NCBI GenBank assembly: GCA_040751955.1
Contig: JBFMFY010000002.1
Coordinates: 1 to 64,000, forward strand
Reading direction: 5' to 3'
DNA: 64,000 nucleotides
Source of the DNA: SpSt-333 sp040751955
GTDB lineage: Bacteria > Bacteroidota > Ignavibacteria > UBA10030 > UBA8401
Under the pieces are notes generated by a model. That model made no database searches, was not told the origin of the DNA, and saw only the letters and a list, made by a program, of their open reading frames with translations. Shown here piece after piece: positions 60,285 to 64,000 of this stretch. The stretch's first letter is position 1; every line of letters starts with the position of its first letter. The position numbers were made by a program, and so were the translations under genes.

Positions 60285-61217
60285 ATGACAAAATTAAAAC
60301 ACCACATCATCCCGCACCTGTGGTACGACAAAGAAGCAAAAGAAGCGGCTGAGTTTTATTGCTCTATCTTTCCCGATTCCAAAATAACAAACATCACGAC
60401 ACTGCATGATACGCCATCCGGAGATTGTGATGTGGTATCGTTCAACCTTTCGGGGCAGCCGTTTATGGCAATCAGTGCGGGACCGTATTTCACATTCAAT
60501 CCGTCGATCTCGTTCATTCTCAATTTTGATCCGTCAAGAGACAAAGACGCGCGGAAGAATCTCGATGCCACATGGAAGAAATTATCTGCCGGCGGCACGA
60601 TACTCATGGAACTCGACAAGTACCCGTTTAGCGAGCGGTACGGCTGGCTGCAGGATAAATACGGACTTTCATGGCAACTTATCTTGTCGAATCCCGACGG
60701 CGAAGAGCGCCCCTTCATCGTCCCGTCATTATTGTTCGCAGGCAATGTCTGCGGCAAGGCGGAAGAAGCAACTGACTTTTATCTTTCGGTGTTTTCTGCC
60801 TCTGGCGAAAAGAATACCAAACGCGGATTGGTTGCACGTTACCCCAAAGGAATGGAGCCGGACAAAGAAGGGACGATCATGTTTACCGACTTTATGATCG
60901 AAGGACAATGGTTTGCCGCAATGGACAGCGCGCGCGAACACAAGTTCGCATTCAACGAAGCAATTTCTTTTATGGTGCCCTGCGATACCCAGGAAGAGAT
61001 TGATTACTTCTGGAAAAAACTTTCTTCAGTGCCGGAATCTGAACAGTGCGGATGGTGCAAAGACAAATACGGTTTGTCGTGGCAGGTTACTCCTTCCGTA
61101 TTAGACGAGATGATGCGAAACGGCACGCGTGAACAAGTTGACCGTTTAACAAAAGCATTCCTGCCGATGAAGAAGTTTGATATTGCGAAGTTACAAAAAG
61201 CGTTCGATCAGCGATAA
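60285..61217 (+). CDS. PhnB-like VOC protein with two modules
   Basis: This 310-residue protein has two PhnB/3-demethylubiquinone-methyltransferase-like VOC modules. The first opens HIIPHLWYDKEAKEAAEFYC and contains QPFMAISAGPYF. The second contains LFAGNVCGKAEEATDFYLSV and QWFAAMDSARE. Each module contains the DKYGLSWQ phrase. Function is unknown. It overlaps the next gene by one base, so the two are co-translated. Confidence 0.9.
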   Translation: MTKLKHHIIPHLWYDKEAKEAAEFYCSIFPDSKITNITTLHDTPSGDCDVVSFNLSGQPFMAISAGPYFTFNPSISFILNFDPSRDKDARKNLDATWKKLSAGGTILMELDKYPFSERYGWLQDKYGLSWQLILSNPDGEERPFIVPSLLFAGNVCGKAEEATDFYLSVFSASGEKNTKRGLVARYPKGMEPDKEGTIMFTDFMIEGQWFAAMDSAREHKFAFNEAISFMVPCDTQEEIDYFWKKLSSVPESEQCGWCKDKYGLSWQVTPSVLDEMMRNGTREQVDRLTKAFLPMKKFDIAKLQKAFDQR

Positions 61218-61624
61218 TGGGCAAAGCAGCCGGAGTCAGGATCGTTTGCAAAGAAGACTGCGGGAGCTCACCGAAGAAACTGTTCCTGAGAGATTTCAAT
61301 ATTGCGGCAGCAAAGGTGAACCTTCCATTCATTAAGAAGAGCCTTACCGAAGATGTCATGTGGCATCTGTTTGAACCGGCAGGACAAAAGGAAATTTTCG
61401 GTCGTGATAATGTCCTTCAGGAATACAAGAACAATCTTGTCATTGTGCCTATTGAGTTTGTAATCGATACTATTATTACCCACGGTTATGGTGGAGCAGT
61501 GAAGGGACAAATCAAATCAAAAGACGGAAAGTTGTACGTCTTTGGAGATTTTTACGAGTTTAATTCTGCCAAGAGCGTGAAGATCAAAAGCATGACTTCA
61601 TATATCGTTGAAATAAAAAATTGA
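61217..61624 (+). CDS. NTF2-like/SnoaL-fold protein
   Basis: This 135-residue protein has an NTF2-like cone fold: RDFNIAAAKVNLPFIKKSL, VMWHLFEPAGQ and the beta strands YVFGDFYEF and SYIVEI. The leading KEDCGSSPKKLFLRDFNIA is typical of a bacterial subgroup that often follows VOC genes. It overlaps the VOC gene by one base. Reaction or ligand unknown. Confidence 0.85.
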   Translation: MGKAAGVRIVCKEDCGSSPKKLFLRDFNIAAAKVNLPFIKKSLTEDVMWHLFEPAGQKEIFGRDNVLQEYKNNLVIVPIEFVIDTIITHGYGGAVKGQIKSKDGKLYVFGDFYEFNSAKSVKIKSMTSYIVEIKN

Positions 61625-61653
61625 TTAGGACAGTAAGAAAGGAGAGTAAAAAA

Positions 61654-62574
61654 ATGAAATTATATTTGAACAAACATGTTCTCACCCGTCTTTCATTTCT
61701 CATTGTTGCGGTGCTCGTGATATCCTGCCAACCGGAGCAAAAAGAAAATGCCGCAAGTCAGAGTATAAGACCGGATGAAAGCGGTTATGCCGACGTCAAT
61801 GGACTGAAAATGTATTACGAGGTGTACGGCAAAGGTAAACCCATCGTGCTGCTGCACGGCTCCTACATGACTATACCTTTGAATTGGTCGCACATTATAC
61901 CTTTGTTAGCCAAAGACCGGAAAGTAATAGTAGCGGAAATGCAAGGGCACGGTCGCACACGGGATATCCCCCGCGAATTTAGTTACGAATCAATGGCGGA
62001 CGATGTGTCCGGCTTGCTTACGCATCTCAAAATAGATAGTGCAGACATTTTAGGGTACAGTATGGGAGGCGGAATAGCCTTTCAGGTAGCCGTGAGACAT
62101 CCCGAGCAGGTGCGCAGACTCGTGATCTTATCAGGCACCTATACGCACGACGGATGGTGGCCTGATGTAGAAGCGATGTACGCTACTATCAACGCAGATA
62201 TGTTTAAGGGCTCATCCATACAAAAACAATATGACAGCCTTGGAAACGATCCGGCTCACTTTCCGGAATTTGTAAAGAAAGTTATCAGCATTGACCTAAA
62301 ACCTTATGATTGGACCAAGGAGGTAAAAAATATAAAGGCTCCGATATTCATAGCAATCGGCGATGCAGATGGGGTGAGATATGAGCATGCATTGGAACTG
62401 TTTCGCGCCAAAGGGGGCGGAAAGATGGGAGATATATACGGACTGCCTAAATCCCGTCTGGCAATTTTACCGGGCACCACCCATATAGGCATGATACAAA
62501 AGACAGATTGGCTGATGCCGATGATAACTGATTTCCTGAATTCCGATCTCAATGCAGCACCCCCTACATTTTGA
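61654..62574 (+). CDS. Alpha/beta-hydrolase lipoprotein
   Basis: This 306-residue protein starts at ATG 61654, after AAAGGAG. It has a type II signal peptide ending in the lipobox VISC, so it is a lipoprotein. The hydrolase core shows HGSYM (oxyanion), the nucleophile elbow LGYSMGGG (serine), an aspartate in IGDADG and histidine in GTTHIG. It likely hydrolyses an ester or related small molecule in the envelope. It is paralogous to the following gene. Confidence 0.9.
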   Translation: MKLYLNKHVLTRLSFLIVAVLVISCQPEQKENAASQSIRPDESGYADVNGLKMYYEVYGKGKPIVLLHGSYMTIPLNWSHIIPLLAKDRKVIVAEMQGHGRTRDIPREFSYESMADDVSGLLTHLKIDSADILGYSMGGGIAFQVAVRHPEQVRRLVILSGTYTHDGWWPDVEAMYATINADMFKGSSIQKQYDSLGNDPAHFPEFVKKVISIDLKPYDWTKEVKNIKAPIFIAIGDADGVRYEHALELFRAKGGGKMGDIYGLPKSRLAILPGTTHIGMIQKTDWLMPMITDFLNSDLNAAPPTF

Positions 62575-62697
62575 TGTTGAACGATGAGCATTCTTTTAAG
62601 TCTTTGCAGATATGTAAGAGTCGTCGTGCAGCCAAACGGTAAAAAAAATGAAGAACGAAAATTTGCGGTCGTCAAACGCTTACAACAAGGCGAATCT

Positions 62698-63582
62698 ATG
62701 TGGTGGAAAATAACAATGTTCGAAAATATCTTTTTGATCTTTGCGTTATTTATGAGTGCAATGATTGAATATCCCTCATCCCTGAAAACCGGCTACGCGT
62801 CTGTAAACGGACTGAAAATGTATTACGAGATTCACGGTACAGACAACGGCAAACCGCCATTGGTACTTATTCACGGCGGCGGCTCGACAATCACCACGAC
62901 GTTCGGAAGAGTGCTGCCACTCTTCGCACAACAAAGGCAAGTAATTGCTGTTGAATTGCAAGGACACGGGCACACTGCTGATATTGACCGTCTCGAAACA
63001 TTTGAACAGGATGCGGATGATATCGCCGCTCTCTTGAAAGAATTAAACATCACACAAGCGGACTTCTTCGGGTTCAGCAACGGCGGAAGCACTGCACTGC
63101 AAATCGGCATCAGGCATCCGAGGATAGTACGTACATTAGTTGTTGCATCCGCCATCTTTAAACGAGACGGAATGCCGCCGCAATTCTGGGAATGGATGAA
63201 GAACGCTTCGTTGGAAAACATGCCGGTAAAACTGAAGGAAGCATATCTCGCAGTCGCACCGAATCCCAAAGACCTGATCAAAATGCATGATAACGATGCG
63301 AAGCGGATGGTGGAATTCAAGGACTGGCGTGCCGAGGACATTCAATCAATTAGATCGCCAACACTCATCATCAACGGGGATGCCGATGTTGTTCGTCCCG
63401 AGCATGCAATGGAAATGTTTCGTCTTCTTCCCAACGCAAAACTGGCGATTCTGCCGGGAGGACATGGGGAATATATCGGTGAAATTTTGGCGGCAAAGGA
63501 TGGAAGCAAACTTCCCGAATTGACAGTTGCGTTCATCGAAGAATTCCTTGACGCACAACAAACGGAAAGGAGTATGAAATGA
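62698..63582 (+). CDS. Alpha/beta hydrolase 2
   Basis: This 294-residue paralogue starts at ATG 62698; an earlier in-frame start adds 38 residues without family features. A hydrophobic N-terminal segment (IFLIFALFMSAMI) may anchor or export it. The nucleophile elbow is FGFSNGGS, the acid is in NGDADVV, and the histidine is in GGHGEY. Both paralogues share GLKMYYE. It overlaps the next gene by four bases. Confidence 0.9.
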   Translation: MWWKITMFENIFLIFALFMSAMIEYPSSLKTGYASVNGLKMYYEIHGTDNGKPPLVLIHGGGSTITTTFGRVLPLFAQQRQVIAVELQGHGHTADIDRLETFEQDADDIAALLKELNITQADFFGFSNGGSTALQIGIRHPRIVRTLVVASAIFKRDGMPPQFWEWMKNASLENMPVKLKEAYLAVAPNPKDLIKMHDNDAKRMVEFKDWRAEDIQSIRSPTLIINGDADVVRPEHAMEMFRLLPNAKLAILPGGHGEYIGEILAAKDGSKLPELTVAFIEEFLDAQQTERSMK

Positions 63583-64000
63583 GAAAGGTTGTCTTCGCAA
63601 TCAACATCACAATAGACGGCTACTGCGGTCACGAATCGGCGATTGCCGACGATGAATTGCACGAGCACTTCACAGGGCTTTTACGCGATTCAGGTGTTGA
63701 AATTTTCGGACGCAACACGTATAACCTGATGTACCCATACTGGCACGATGTTGCGGTGAATCAATCGGAAACGAAAGTTATCAACGAATTCGCACGTGTG
63801 TACGATGCGGTGCCAAAGATCGTTTTTTCGACAACGTTGAAGAGCGTAGAATGGAACAACACGACGCTGCTTCGCTCAAATCTGCGGGAAGAAATTCTGA
63901 AGTTAAAACAGCAGCCGGGAAAAAATATTTTCATCGGCGGACTTAACATTGCATCGCAGGTTGCACGGTGGAATCTTATCGACGAGTATCACTTTGTTGT
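63579..64000 (+). CDS. Dihydrofolate reductase-like protein 3, truncated by window end
   Basis: The reading frame from ATG 63579 stays open to the window edge (140 residues). It has the RibD_C pattern MRKVVFAINITIDGYCGHE, IFGRNTYNLMYPYWHD, KIVFSTTLKSVEWNN and FIGGLNIASQVA. It overlaps the hydrolase stop (ATGA) and has AAAGGAG upstream. The C-terminal part lies outside the window. Confidence 0.9.
   Translation, partial: MRKVVFAINITIDGYCGHESAIADDELHEHFTGLLRDSGVEIFGRNTYNLMYPYWHDVAVNQSETKVINEFARVYDAVPKIVFSTTLKSVEWNNTTLLRSNLREEILKLKQQPGKNIFIGGLNIASQVARWNLIDEYHFV

Overview
This window looks like chromosomal DNA from a member of the Bacteroidota/Chlorobiota/Ignavibacteriota (FCB) group, most like an Ignavibacteria-type free-living heterotroph. 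The reasons are the dnaN-recF-DUF721-gyrB-x-gyrA replication cluster, the style of the PAS kinases and TonB receptor, and the abundance of YCII/DGPF, DUF1801, VOC and DHFR-like proteins around DUF6596 sigma factors. This placement is inference. No rRNA, tRNA or CRISPR array was recognised.

Layout. (1) 1-8046: replication and topology genes dnaN, recF, a DciA-like DUF721 gene, gyrB, a degenerate glycosyltransferase-like ORF and gyrA. (2) 8076-9965: a lipoprotein, a membrane-anchored coiled-coil protein and a small protein, closed by a strong terminator. (3) 10034-11707: an SPFH/band-7 protein, an unknown protein and a 59-residue Arc-type ribbon-helix-helix protein, preceded by a promoter overlapped by a 32-bp palindrome. 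(4) 11795-14266: MlaE/MlaF/MlaD-type lipid transport genes. (5) 14368-23476: housekeeping and metabolic genes (msrB, SlyD-type PPIase, yebC, dinB, a cysteine synthase homologue, two MDR reductases, mgsA). (6) 23498-33829: a signalling block on the minus strand. It has a NarX/NarL-type pair, then receiver, TonB receptor (frameshifted in a C7 run), YfiR, CHASE8-like/PAS kinase, receiver and a receiver-kinase-receiver hybrid. (7) 34259-43412: assorted genes, including a c-type haem sensor kinase beside a kinase-less paralogue that overlaps anmK, and nfo. (8) 43648-64000: an accessory island of small stress or detoxification-like enzymes and six YCII/DGPF proteins with two ECF42-like (DUF6596) sigma factors.

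How they work together. The island has the gene content known for ECF42 sigma factors. Three of its genes carry TGTCGA-like/CGAC promoter elements with identical 17-nt spacing and nearly identical distance to the start codon, so at least part of it is probably one ECF42 regulon. The TonB receptor-YfiR-CHASE8 kinase operon resembles a YfiBNR-type envelope-sensing circuit in which a histidine kinase replaces the diguanylate cyclase. The SPFH operon is probably autoregulated by its own RHH protein.

Mobile DNA. No intact transposase is present. An exact 108-bp repeat with two related hairpins occurs at 43535 and 60137. The second copy interrupts the end of a DUF1428 gene so precisely that joining the flanks restores a typical C-terminus, and both copies follow TTTAA. 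It looks like a non-autonomous element of the IS200/IS605 (PATE) kind. Two further palindromic repeats fill the 570-bp gap before the second sigma factor.
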